In this document: one piece after another, positions 36,725 through 45,224 of the stretch | Layout: the number at the start of each line of letters is the position of its first letter | How positions within the stretch are numbered: the stretch's first letter is position 1 | Source of the DNA: an uncultured Collinsella sp. | GTDB taxonomy: Bacteria; Actinomycetota; Coriobacteriia; Coriobacteriales; Coriobacteriaceae | Assembly: GCA_958408685.1 (NCBI GenBank) | Contig: CATYLC010000013.1 | Coordinates: forward strand, 1-64,000 | Length of the DNA stretch: 64,000 bases | Direction: 5' to 3' | Translations under genes and position numbers: made by a program | Notes under the pieces: model-generated | The model's input: only the letters and a program-made list of their open reading frames with translations | Database searches by the model: none | What the model was told of the DNA's origin: nothing

Positions 36725-36815
36725 AAGGACATCAACGCATGGCAATCAGTAATCCTCTTGGTAAGGGAAGTAGGCTTTCCGCCAACGCTGATTGCCATGC
36801 GTTCTTCTTGTCCTT
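36725..36815. terminator. Long-stem inverted repeat between convergent genes
   Basis: AACGCATGGCAATCAG (36734-36749) and its exact complement (36788-36803) enclose 38 bases. Outer arms AAGGACA (36725-36731) and TGTCCTT (36809-36815) pair too. It serves as a terminator for both flanking genes or is a small repeat element. Confidence 0.65.
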
Positions 36816-37344
36816 AGGCGAGCTTGCGAGCGAGCTCTCGCACCTCTTCCAACTTGGGCGACGATGCCATGCTTTCGCGCTCGGTCATACCGCTGATAGT
36901 GACAATGCCCTGGTCCTCCCACTTGCAGTACGCGCAGGTTGACTTGTACATAGCGATCGCCGCATCATAGACGCCCTCGCTGTGGCTATCGAGTAAAAGG
37001 GCCGTCTTGGTGAACGGGAAGCCCGTGGCACCGAAGGCGTACAGGCGGTCGATGGCGGCCTTCTCCTGCGCGGTGATATCAAACCAGTAGATAGGCGAGG
37101 CGAAGACAACCATGTCGGCGCCTTTCAGCGACTCGATTACGTCGGCCATGTCATCCTTCTGCACGCAAGTGCCCTCGTGAGCGAAGCAATACTGGCACCC
37201 CAGGCAACCAGCGATCTTCTTGCTGGCAACGCGAACGACCTCGACCGTATGGCCGGCCTCGCGCGCGGTCTCGGCAAACGCCTCGACCATGGTGTCGGTA
37301 TTGGCGCCCTTACGCGGGCTGCCGCTCAACACAACGATATTCAT
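36814..37344 (-). CDS. NADPH-dependent FMN reductase/flavodoxin-like protein
   Basis: 176 residues with the flavodoxin-like fold of the iron-sulfur flavoprotein group: VVLSGSPRKGANTDTMV binds the FMN phosphate and FASPIYWFDIT lies over the ring. The cysteines in GCLGCQYCFAHEGTC recall the cluster-binding loop of iron-sulfur flavoproteins, so a 4Fe-4S centre is possible. It likely reduces quinones or other acceptors. Ribosome-site AGGGAGA lies before the ATG. It is on the same strand as, but separated by about 130 bases from, the hydrolase operon to its right. Confidence 0.88.
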   Translation of the reverse strand: MNIVVLSGSPRKGANTDTMVEAFAETAREAGHTVEVVRVASKKIAGCLGCQYCFAHEGTCVQKDDMADVIESLKGADMVVFASPIYWFDITAQEKAAIDRLYAFGATGFPFTKTALLLDSHSEGVYDAAIAMYKSTCAYCKWEDQGIVTISGMTERESMASSPKLEEVRELARKLA

Positions 37345-37478
37345 AAGAATCTCCCTCCTTCATGCCGCAGGCGCGCGGCACACATTTCGTTGTAACCAAA
37401 ACAGATGGAGCTATTCGGTCGTCCGCAGGCCATATCTCTTTGCCATGGCCGCTCATAAGTAACTAGCCAAGGTGCGTC

Positions 37479-38450
37479 TTATTTCAAATACTCCTCAAAG
37501 AACGCTTTCAGCTTTCCAAACGGAATGACGTCCATCTGATCGTAAAGGTCGGTGTGGCTGGCACCAGGGATAATGAGCAATTCCTTGTTGTCCCCCGTCA
37601 GCTTGCTGTACGCGGTTTCGCTGAAATAGCGGGAGTGCGCCTTCTCGCCATGCACCAGCAGCACGGCGGAGCGGATCTCGCCGGCGTACTGCAAGATCGG
37701 CATATTCAAAAACGACAACGAAGACGTCACATTCCAACCGCCATTGGAGCCCAGGCTGCGGGGATGGTAGCCTCGCGGAGTCTTGTAGTAGGCGTAATAG
37801 TCCGCCACAAACTGCGGCGCGTCATCGGGCAGCTGATCGACCACGCCGCCCGCCAGCGCGTAGCTGTCATTTTTATAGTCCTCGGTGCGCTGCGCGTTCA
37901 GCGCTTTACGCTTTTCGAAGCGCGCCTGCTCGGAATCCTCGGCGTCAAAGTAGCCGTTTGCGGTCACGCGGGTCATATCGTACATGGTCATAGCCGCGGT
38001 AGCTTTGATACGGGTGTCGATGGCTGCGGCATTGATTGCCATGCCACCCCAACCGCAGATGCCGATGATACCGATGCGCTCCGGGTCAACGCTATTCTGC
38101 ACCGAGAGGAAATCCACCGCTGCGCAGAAATCCTCGGTGTTGATGTCCGGCGATGCCACATAGCGGGGCGCACCGCCACTCTCGCCGGTATAGGACGGGT
38201 CGAAGGCAATCGCGAAAAAGCCCAGCTCCGCCATTTTCTGCGCATAAAGGCCGGACGTTTGCTCCTTCACCGCGCCAAACGGTCCGCTGACGGCGATGGC
38301 AGGCAGCTTGCCCTCCACGTTCTTTGGCACGTAGACGTCGGCCGCCAGCGTGATGCCGTATCGGTTGTGGAAAGTCGCCTTGCTGTGCTCAACCTTGTCG
38401 TTTTTGGGGAACACCTTGTCCCATTCCTGCGTCAGTTTCAACTGCTCCAT
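37479..38450 (-). CDS. Alpha/beta hydrolase with non-standard nucleophile elbow
   Basis: 323 residues of the YcjY-like/dienelactone-hydrolase-like group: KLPAIAVSGPFGAVKEQ forms the oxyanion strand, DPERIGIIGICGWGGMAINAA the elbow, VLLVHGEKAHSRYFSE and PGASHTDLYDQ carry the Asp/Glu and His. In relatives the elbow often reads GICGSGG; here the Ser position (134) is Trp, with Cys132 close by. The enzyme may use that Cys or may have another activity. It starts only 2 bases after the stop of the cupin gene upstream and is part of a MerR-controlled operon. Confidence 0.85.
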   Translation of the reverse strand: MEQLKLTQEWDKVFPKNDKVEHSKATFHNRYGITLAADVYVPKNVEGKLPAIAVSGPFGAVKEQTSGLYAQKMAELGFFAIAFDPSYTGESGGAPRYVASPDINTEDFCAAVDFLSVQNSVDPERIGIIGICGWGGMAINAAAIDTRIKATAAMTMYDMTRVTANGYFDAEDSEQARFEKRKALNAQRTEDYKNDSYALAGGVVDQLPDDAPQFVADYYAYYKTPRGYHPRSLGSNGGWNVTSSLSFLNMPILQYAGEIRSAVLLVHGEKAHSRYFSETAYSKLTGDNKELLIIPGASHTDLYDQMDVIPFGKLKAFFEEYLK

Positions 38451-38452
38451 GC

Positions 38453-39220
38453 CTAAGCCTCCCTGTCGGTCGCTTTAAGGTATTGCTCGTCGATCACGGG
38501 CTCCAACCACTCGTTGGAGGCCTCCTCGCCCGGAACCTCCAGCGCGAGATGGGAGAACCAGCTGTCGGGCGCGGCTCCGTGCCAATGCTTTACGCCCGCG
38601 GGAATATTTACTACATCGCCAGGGCACAGTTCCTGTGCCGGTTTGCCCCATTCCTGATAAAACCCTCGACCAGCCACGCAGACGAGGATCTGCCCGCCGC
38701 CGCTTTTGGCGCGATGGACGTGCCAGTTGTTGCGGCAGCCGGGCTCAAACGTCACGTTGTAGACGCCGACCTGATCGGTGGAAAGGGGCACGAGGTAGCT
38801 TTGCCCAATAAAGTACTTCGCAAATGCGTCGTTGGGGGCACCGATAGGAAAGGCCATCTCGTTTTGGTGTCGGGCCTTTGCGTCGGCGCCGTCGTCCTCG
38901 TCCGCCCAGACCTCCTTCGCCATGCGGAAGGCCGCCCACGCCTTGGGCCATCCCGCATAAAACGCCGCATGCGTAAGGATTTCCGCTATCTCAGCCCTGG
39001 TCACCCCGTTGTTCTTTGCGGACATCAGATGATATTGGAACGAGGAGTCCGTCAGTCCCTGCGCCATTAGGGCAACCACCGTCACTATGCTGCGATCGCG
39101 CAAGGAAAGATCGTCCTCCCGGCTCCACACCTCGCCGAACAGCACATCGTCATTGAGCTGAGCGAATTTGGGAGCAAAATCCCCCAGGGCATCTCTGCCC
39201 GCCGTCTGCTTAATCGTCAT
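38453..39220 (-). CDS. Carboxymuconolactone decarboxylase-like domain fused to cupin
   Basis: 255 residues. The first 110 are an AhpD/CMD-like helical domain (LSLRDRSIVTVVALMAQG, NNGVTRAEIAEILTHAAFYAGWP) without the CxxC of AhpD. Residues about 140-230 are a cupin (NNWHVHRAKSGGGQILVCVAG, PGDVVNIPAGVKHWHGA) whose His residues can bind a metal. The fusion is common in anaerobes beside an alpha/beta hydrolase and a MerR regulator. Reaction unknown; the context suggests detoxification of a small aromatic or carbonyl compound. First gene of the operon; a MerR-type promoter lies upstream. Confidence 0.88.
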   Translation of the reverse strand: MTIKQTAGRDALGDFAPKFAQLNDDVLFGEVWSREDDLSLRDRSIVTVVALMAQGLTDSSFQYHLMSAKNNGVTRAEIAEILTHAAFYAGWPKAWAAFRMAKEVWADEDDGADAKARHQNEMAFPIGAPNDAFAKYFIGQSYLVPLSTDQVGVYNVTFEPGCRNNWHVHRAKSGGGQILVCVAGRGFYQEWGKPAQELCPGDVVNIPAGVKHWHGAAPDSWFSHLALEVPGEEASNEWLEPVIDEQYLKATDREA

Positions 39221-39427
39221 GTTTGATTCCTCCTGTCGATGGTTCTGGACACGAATCTGTCTCCGCGCGGCTAAGTAGCCCGCCTAGATTTCCATGCCCA
39301 TTCGTTACGCCTGTTCCAGAGCGGGATGCCCGGCGATATCGCCCGCACCGTTCACGCCGCCGGCGAAAACCGTTTTGCCCATTACGGACCACCCCTTGCG
39401 CTACCGATTTGTATTGACGAGAATGAA

Positions 39428-39456
39428 GGTAATACCTAAACCTGACTTTAGGTCAA
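39428..39456 (-). promoter_or_regulatory. MerR-type operator/promoter of the hydrolase operon
   Basis: Read on the minus strand, TTGACC (39456-39451) is the -35 box and TATTAC (39434-39429) a likely -10. The dyad ACCTAAA/TTTAGGT (39434-39440 and 39447-39453) lies between them, the classical position for a MerR-family activator. The regulator gene starts divergently 30 bases away. Confidence 0.6.
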
Positions 39457-39487
39457 GGAATGAATTCGAGATTTATTCGGAGGGGCC

Positions 39488-39928
39488 ATGTACACAATCG
39501 GACAGGTGGCGGAGATGTTCGGCCTGCCCGCATCCACGCTGCGGTTTTACGACAAACAGGGATTGTTTCCGGAATTGGAGCGTACGTCTGGCATTCGTCG
39601 ATTCGGCGATACGGAACTCGAGGCGCTTCGGGTCATCGAATGCCTGAAGAAGGCGGGAATGGAGATCAAGGACATCCGTCTGTTCATGGAATGGTGTGCA
39701 GAGGGTCCATCAACATACCCCCAGCGCAAGGCCATGTTCGAGGAGCGGAAGGCCCACATGGAGTCGGAGATCGCGAAGATGAACCGTGCCCTGGACATGT
39801 TGAAGTTCAAATGCTGGTACTACGAGCAAGCGATTCAAGATGGCAGCGAGGATAGGCTGGAGGCGCTGATTCCCGACGATTTGCCAGAAGAAATCAAAGG
39901 CGCCTACGATAACGCACACGTTCGATAA
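39488..39928 (+). CDS. MerR-family transcriptional regulator
   Basis: 146 residues. The N-terminal winged helix YTIGQVAEMFGLPASTLRFYDKQGL and GIRRFGDTELEAL are typical. A long coiled-coil helix at about 80-115 provides dimerisation and a short effector region follows (FKCWYYEQAIQDG). It belongs to the subgroup without metal-binding Cys clusters. AGGGGCC lies before the ATG. It is divergent from the cupin/hydrolase operon and faces a dyad well placed for it to control. Confidence 0.92.
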   Translation: MYTIGQVAEMFGLPASTLRFYDKQGLFPELERTSGIRRFGDTELEALRVIECLKKAGMEIKDIRLFMEWCAEGPSTYPQRKAMFEERKAHMESEIAKMNRALDMLKFKCWYYEQAIQDGSEDRLEALIPDDLPEEIKGAYDNAHVR

Positions 39929-39988
39929 AGCCGTTCGCTATCCATGGGACTCTGGCAAGGAGCTCCTTCCGAACAGAACGAAAAAGAA

Positions 39989-40022
39989 AGCCTCCGAACC
40001 AAAAGGTCCGGAGGCTGTTATT
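39989..40022. terminator. Terminator after merR-like gene
   Basis: AGCCTCCGAACC (39989-40000) pairs with GGTCCGGAGGCT (40004-40015) around an A-rich loop with one mismatch. T-rich DNA follows on the plus strand and A-rich DNA precedes it, so it can work in both directions. Confidence 0.75.
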
Positions 40023-40174
40023 TCCGCTATTCCCACTCGGCAATAGGAGTCACTGGCCAAAAGCTTGTCAACATCAAAACAAGTCCTCAATCTATCGATT
40101 CTACGTGAGGCAATGGTCCTCATTTGATGCCCGCACTGTTTGCACACTAGGGAGCAAAAGAATCTGGCCGCCGC

Positions 40175-41437
40175 TCAAATAAGATCACCGCCATCTTGCA
40201 TAAACGACGCCATGTTAAGGTGCCTGACGCCATCCCTCTCCTGCAATAGAGGATCAAGCGTGAACAAGTAGCGCGGATACCCATCCCTGATGTGGCCGAA
40301 CGGCCTGTACTCGCGCTCCTCGACGCCTCTGTCGGCAATCGACATAGAGACCTGGATGTAGGCGTAAGCATTGCGCCTACGAGCGATGAAGTCACACTCG
40401 AGCTTCCCAATACGGCCCACAGAAAGCTCGTACCCGCGCGATGCAAGATAGAGGTAGAGCACGTTCTCCAACGCCGGCCCGTAGTTAATCCTCGCATCCG
40501 TGTTCATGGCGAAATAGAAGCCGGGATCAGCCAGGTAGTACTTCTCTTCGCGGATAAGCGATCGCCGAGACTTGAGATCGAACCTCGAGCAGCGATAAAG
40601 GATCTTCGCGTCAACAAGAATCTGGATATACCGATTGAGCGTTTCGCGCTTGATGGGAATCTTCTCGACATCATTGAAGTACGCAAGGAGGTTCTTCAGG
40701 TTCGTCGGCGCACCAAAGTTGTTGATGAGATACGTCTGGACGGCATCGAAAACCGAGACATTCTTAATCTTGTTCGAATGTTTGACGTCCTTTTCAAAGA
40801 TCTCATGAATAACACTCTTGATATAGGTGCGCTTTTCATCCTCGCCCTCATACTCCAACGCTTTGGGAAATCCTCCAAGGGTCAGGTACTCGGTAAACTC
40901 TCCCACGAGAACGTCATTGACAGGCTTGCCGAGAAAACGCTTCATATCGATATATTCCGCAAAGTCGAGTGGGAACACCTCGAACTCGATATAGCGACCC
41001 GTCAGCTTTGTAACAAGCTGCCCAGAAAGCAGATATGAATTCGAACCGGTAATGAAGATGGACCAACCGCCATCTGTCCGGTAGCCGTTGATGAGCAGCT
41101 CGAATTCCTCTACGTTCTGAATCTCATCGATGAAGAGGTACTTCGTCCCCTCAGTGTCTGCTGGGGTCGACATGTCAATCAGATTTTCGAGCTCATCGGT
41201 CGTCTTGACCTTCCTGTTCTCCCGTGAGTCAAGGTCGATATAGATGATGTGGTCGCTCGCTACGCCGGATTCCACAAGCTCGTCTGCGATTGATTGCATG
41301 AGACAGGATTTACCGCATCTGCGAACACCGGTGATCACCTTGATCATCCCGTCATCGTGGTAGAAACCACGCATTCGCTTCAGATATTTTTCACGTCGGT
41401 ATATACGCAAGATGCACCCCTTTTTTTCAGTGTCCAT
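40175..41437 (-). CDS. AAA ATPase with DUF4143 domain (copy 1)
   Basis: 420 residues. An AAA_14-type ATPase half has Walker A GVRRCGKS (37-44), Walker B YLFIDEIQN (about 98-106) and sensor ITGSNSYLL. The C-terminal DUF4143 half looks nuclease-like: LENVLYLYLASRGYELSVGR then KLECDFIARR and YIQVSMS, a PD-(D/E)xK-like arrangement. The family is widespread and often horizontally moved; function is not established. The ATG at 41437 has no ribosome site, while a TTG at 41410 has AAGGGG upstream, so the true start may be nine codons in. A dyad overlaps its promoter region. Confidence 0.85.
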   Translation of the reverse strand: MDTEKKGCILRIYRREKYLKRMRGFYHDDGMIKVITGVRRCGKSCLMQSIADELVESGVASDHIIYIDLDSRENRKVKTTDELENLIDMSTPADTEGTKYLFIDEIQNVEEFELLINGYRTDGGWSIFITGSNSYLLSGQLVTKLTGRYIEFEVFPLDFAEYIDMKRFLGKPVNDVLVGEFTEYLTLGGFPKALEYEGEDEKRTYIKSVIHEIFEKDVKHSNKIKNVSVFDAVQTYLINNFGAPTNLKNLLAYFNDVEKIPIKRETLNRYIQILVDAKILYRCSRFDLKSRRSLIREEKYYLADPGFYFAMNTDARINYGPALENVLYLYLASRGYELSVGRIGKLECDFIARRRNAYAYIQVSMSIADRGVEEREYRPFGHIRDGYPRYLFTLDPLLQERDGVRHLNMASFMQDGGDLI

Positions 41438-41443
41438 TTTATC

Positions 41444-41492
41444 AGTTATGGGGGTACTTTTTTACATTTCATAAAAAAGCGTACCGATAACT
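41444..41492. promoter_or_regulatory. Extended dyad upstream of DUF4143 ATPase copy 1
   Basis: AGTTAT (41444-41449), GTACTTTTTT (from 41454), then AAAAAAGCGTAC and ATAACT (41487-41492) form a near-symmetric structure just outside the start codon. Confidence 0.5.
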
Positions 41493-41501
41493 TATTCTTA
41501 C

Positions 41502-41732
41502 TTAGTTTCGGAAGTCGAGCAGGCGGTCGCGGTAGTACCCGTACTGCGCCCGGCGTACCTCGATTTCGGCGGGGATACCGTCGGTGAGCGATTTCGTTAG
41601 GGTGTCGAAGCGGTCGAGGATGTCGACGACCTTCTGTTGGGTGCCGATGGATGGGGCGGGAATCTCGACCCTCGATAAGTCCACAAGCGCGGCTTCGATT
41701 GCCTTTTTCGATTTAGCGTATTGCTCTTCAGA
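41502..41732 (-). pseudogene. HsdS (type I restriction specificity subunit) C-terminal fragment
   Basis: The frame from 41732 down to the stop at 41502 encodes about 76 residues ending in IPAPSIGTQQKVVDILDRFD, TLTKSL and YYRDRLLDF. That is the conserved coiled-coil and terminal region of type I specificity subunits. Both target-recognition domains and the hsdM and hsdR genes are absent. It starts at the exact spot where a TetR-like fragment stops, so this is a recombination relic and not a working gene. Confidence 0.7.
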
Positions 41733-41829
41733 TCATCGTGGTGTGCTCGTAGCCGCGCTCCACGAGGAGCCGCTCGGCAACGTCGAGAATCTTCTCGACC
41801 GTCTCCTCCGGGTACTTATTGCGTGCCAC
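41728..41829 (-). pseudogene. TetR-family regulator, N-terminal fragment
   Basis: Thirty-three codons from GTG at 41829 read MARNKYPEETVEKILDVAER then LLVERGYEHTTMI and stop. This is the first helix and turn of a TetR DNA-binding domain, cut before the recognition helix. The following DNA switches to an HsdS fragment in another frame. It marks a deletion or insertion joint at about 41728-41735. Confidence 0.7.
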
Positions 41830-42024
41830 GGGCACCTCCGTCCTTGTTATCGCGATAAACATACCATGAGTGGCGTACGGATCGAGAAGGGCTGGCGCCA
41901 AAAGAGCCCAACGGCCGTTACAGCTTCGTTAGAAACGCGCCCCACCATGGATGGTGAACCCGAAAGGTAAGGCGCGCGGGCACGGCGACTCGGCCCGCGC
42001 GCCCGGAAGAGAAAGGACGAACCC

Positions 42025-42749
<725 letters not shown>

Positions 42750-42753
<4 letters not shown>

Positions 42754-43520
42754 CGGGCGAGAAAGGCGGCCTGCTCGCGGGCCTGCGCGCCGAGGCCCTG
42801 AAGTCGCGCCACGCGGCACCGGTTCGCCTGGCCGTGCTCATGGCGCTGCCGATGCCGCTGCTCGGCGCGATGCCCTACCGGGGCGTGCAGATCTTCAGCG
42901 CGTGGAACTACTGGTACGCGCTCTTTCTGCCCGTGTCTCTCTCGCTCGTGGTGGCGTGCGTCGCGCGGGCGGACACGCGCACGCGGATGCGGGGGCTTCT
43001 AGGCTTGGGCTTCCCGCTCGGGCGCGTCTGGTGGGCCAAGGCGCTCTGGTGCCTCGCGCTCTGCACGCTCTCGAACCTCGTGGTCTTCGGCATCTACCTC
43101 GCGGGCTCGGCGTTCTCCTCGCAGGGCCTCACGGCCGCGGGCACGCTCACGATGCTCCTCTGCGCGCTCGCCAACACGGTGACCGCGGCGTGGATGATCC
43201 CCGCAGGGCTCTTCCTCACGGCGCGACTCGGCATGCTCGCGGGCATCTTCTGCCCGCTCGCCGCGCAGCTCGTGGGTGGGTTCGCCTGGTCGCTGATGCC
43301 GCTGCCGCAGCTCTTTCCGCCGTCGGCGAGCATGGTCATCCCCACGAGCTTCATCCCCGTGCTGCCGAGCGGCGAGCCACTCGCGGCGGACATGGCGCTC
43401 GGCGGGGCGCTCACGGCGGACGGCATGCTCACACTGGCGGGCCTTGCGGTCTGCGCACTCGCGTTCGCCGCGCTCACGGCGGCGGGCGCGGCCTGGTTCG
43501 CGCGCTCCGAGGAGAGGTGA
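42750..43520 (+). CDS. Lantibiotic-protection ABC permease (LanE/MutE type)
   Basis: 256 residues with six hydrophobic segments. The opening, AEALKSRHAAPVRLAVLMAL, and the pattern FSAWNYWYALFLPVSLSLVVA match LanE/EpiE/MutE permeases, which form a heterodimer with LanG. It is coupled to the ATPase gene upstream by a 4-base overlap and to the next permease by TGATG. The substrate is inferred to be a lantibiotic or similar cationic peptide. Confidence 0.87.
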
Positions 43521-44335
43521 TGGCCATGACACGACTCTCCGACCCGACGCCGCGCATGACTCTCCCGCGGGCCCTGCTCTCCGAGGCCCTGCGCCTGGCG
43601 CGCTCCCCGCTCACGGCGGTGCACCTCGTCTGCGGCCTGGCAGCCGGTCTTGCCTGCGGCGAGTACTTCTCCGTAACCCGATGGGACCCGGCGCTGGGCG
43701 CGGACGCCTACGCCCAGTTCCTCGGCGCCCTCATGCCGCTCATGTCCGCCATCGTCTGCGGGCTCGCAGTGGACGAGGAGCGCGCTGCCGGGCACCTCGC
43801 CAACCTCACGGCGGTCCCCTCGCGCGGGCGCGCCGTCGCGGCGAAGCTGCTCGCCCTTGTGGCGCTCGGCGCGGGCGCGCTGGCCGTGGCGCTCGGCGTG
43901 TTCGGGGCCGTGCTCGCCGTCGCCGGGCGCCTGCCGCTCGGGCCCGCTCCGCTTGCGGCCGCCTGGGCGGGCATCGTGCTGGGCAGCCTGCCCCTCTACG
44001 CGCTGGGGCTCGGCGTGGCCCTGAGCCTCGGCCGCAACGCCGCCATCGGCGCCGGCGCGGCGGGGATGCTCCTCGCGTTCTTCTCAGTGGGCGGACTTGC
44101 GCACGGCCTCATGACCGGCGAGCTCACCGGTGCCCTGGCGACGCCCCTGAGCTGGGTGCCGCTCGCCTGGCCCGCGCGCCTAGGGTCGCTCGGGGTGGAG
44201 GCCTTCATCGACGCCGCACGCGCGGCGGGCCCTCTCCTCACGACTGCGCTCGCTGGCCTCGTGCTCGCCCTGGCAGCCGCCGCCGTCCTTCTGGCCTGGT
44301 TCTGCCGCTTCGAGGACGGAAGGGTAGATGCGTAG
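43520..44335 (+). CDS. Lantibiotic-protection ABC permease (LanG/MutG type)
   Basis: 271 residues with six hydrophobic segments. The N-terminal LPRALLSEALRLARSPLTAVHL and EYFSVTRWDPALGADAYAQF resemble LanG/MutG permeases. GGAGAGG precedes the ATG at 43520, which shares bases with the stop of LanE. A second ATG at 43526 is possible. Its end overlaps the small membrane peptide gene by 8 bases. Very Ala/Leu/Gly-rich, as expected for a membrane protein in this G+C-rich block. Confidence 0.87.
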   Translation: MAMTRLSDPTPRMTLPRALLSEALRLARSPLTAVHLVCGLAAGLACGEYFSVTRWDPALGADAYAQFLGALMPLMSAIVCGLAVDEERAAGHLANLTAVPSRGRAVAAKLLALVALGAGALAVALGVFGAVLAVAGRLPLGPAPLAAAWAGIVLGSLPLYALGLGVALSLGRNAAIGAGAAGMLLAFFSVGGLAHGLMTGELTGALATPLSWVPLAWPARLGSLGVEAFIDAARAAGPLLTTALAGLVLALAAAAVLLAWFCRFEDGRVDA

Positions 44336-44516
44336 GAAGCCGCTCGCCGCCGTGCTCGTCCTCCTCTCCGCAGCGCTCGTCCTGAGCGGGAATGCCCTGC
44401 TCGACGCCGGCTGGGGGTCGGCGCTGCGCTCGATCGCCGACCGCGTGCTGCCCAACCCTGAGATCGCCATGTGGGCGCCCGCGCCCGCGGCTGCGCGCGG
44501 GGCTCTGGACCGCTGA
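44328..44516 (+). CDS. Small membrane-anchored or secreted peptide of the Lan locus
   Basis: 62 residues: KPLAAVLVLLSAALVLSGNA is a signal-like helix after MRR, followed by about 38 residues with no Cys and a Pro/Ala-rich end. The ATG overlaps the stop of the LanG gene, so it is translated by coupling and is likely real. Lack of Cys and of a Ser/Thr-rich core argues against a lantibiotic precursor. It could be an accessory immunity peptide or a transporter subunit. No family recognised. Confidence 0.6.
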   Translation: MRRKPLAAVLVLLSAALVLSGNALLDAGWGSALRSIADRVLPNPEIAMWAPAPAAARGALDR

Positions 44517-44561
44517 GCGCGGCGCAAGTACAATGCCGACGGGAGTTTCAGGAGGTCGAAC

Positions 44562-45224
44562 ATGGCGAGGATACTGGCAGTGGATGATGAGCGGGCGATC
44601 CTCGACGCGCTCGCGCGCGTCCTCGGCCGCGACGGCCATGAGGTCGTCAAGGCAGCGGACCCGACGGCGGTCCCGGGGACGGACCTCTCGCGCTTCGACC
44701 TCGTGCTCTGCGACGTCATGATGCCGGGGCTCGACGGCTTCGAGCTCGTGCGACAGATCCGCCCGGACTTCGACGGGCCCATCATCTTCCTGACCGCGCG
44801 CGTGGCCGAAGAGGACGCCGTGGCCGGCTACGGCCTGGGCGCCGACGACTACGTCCGCAAGCCCTTCGGGGCCGCGGAGCTGCGCGCCAAGGTCGCGGCC
44901 CATCTACGCCGTGAGCGCCGGCCGCGCTCGCACGCCCTCTCCTTCGGGGAGGTGCGGATTGACCTCGGGGCGCGCGGCCTCGCCGTGGGTGGCGAGGCCG
45001 TGCCGCTCACGCCCACCGAGTACGCCATCTGCGAGTACCTCGCCCGCCACCCCGGGCAGGTCATGAGCCGCGCGCAGATCCGCGAGGCGGTGCTCGGCTG
45101 GGAGAGCGACGCCGACGACGCGGCCATATCCATGCAGGTCAGCCGCGCCCGGAGGAAACTCTCCGAGGCCGGCGCCGATCCGATCGCGACCGTCTGGGGG
45201 ATGGGGTACAAGTGGCAGCTTTGA
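44562..45224 (+). CDS. OmpR/PhoB-family response regulator of the Lan locus
   Basis: 220 residues. The receiver has DDE at 8-10, phospho-acceptor D51 in LVLCDVMMPGLDG and Lys in DDYVRKPFGAAEL. The winged helix follows (LTPTEYAICEYLARHPGQVMS, then SMQVSRARRKL). A strong AGGAGG precedes the ATG. It should control the transporter genes just upstream in response to the kinase encoded next. Its stop lies inside the start region of that kinase gene. Belongs to the NisR/SpaR-like group by context. Confidence 0.92.
   Translation: MARILAVDDERAILDALARVLGRDGHEVVKAADPTAVPGTDLSRFDLVLCDVMMPGLDGFELVRQIRPDFDGPIIFLTARVAEEDAVAGYGLGADDYVRKPFGAAELRAKVAAHLRRERRPRSHALSFGEVRIDLGARGLAVGGEAVPLTPTEYAICEYLARHPGQVMSRAQIREAVLGWESDADDAAISMQVSRARRKLSEAGADPIATVWGMGYKWQL

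Noticed and set aside
44328..44516. Lantibiotic precursor peptide
   Set aside because: It has no Cys and no Ser/Thr-rich core, and no modification enzymes are nearby.
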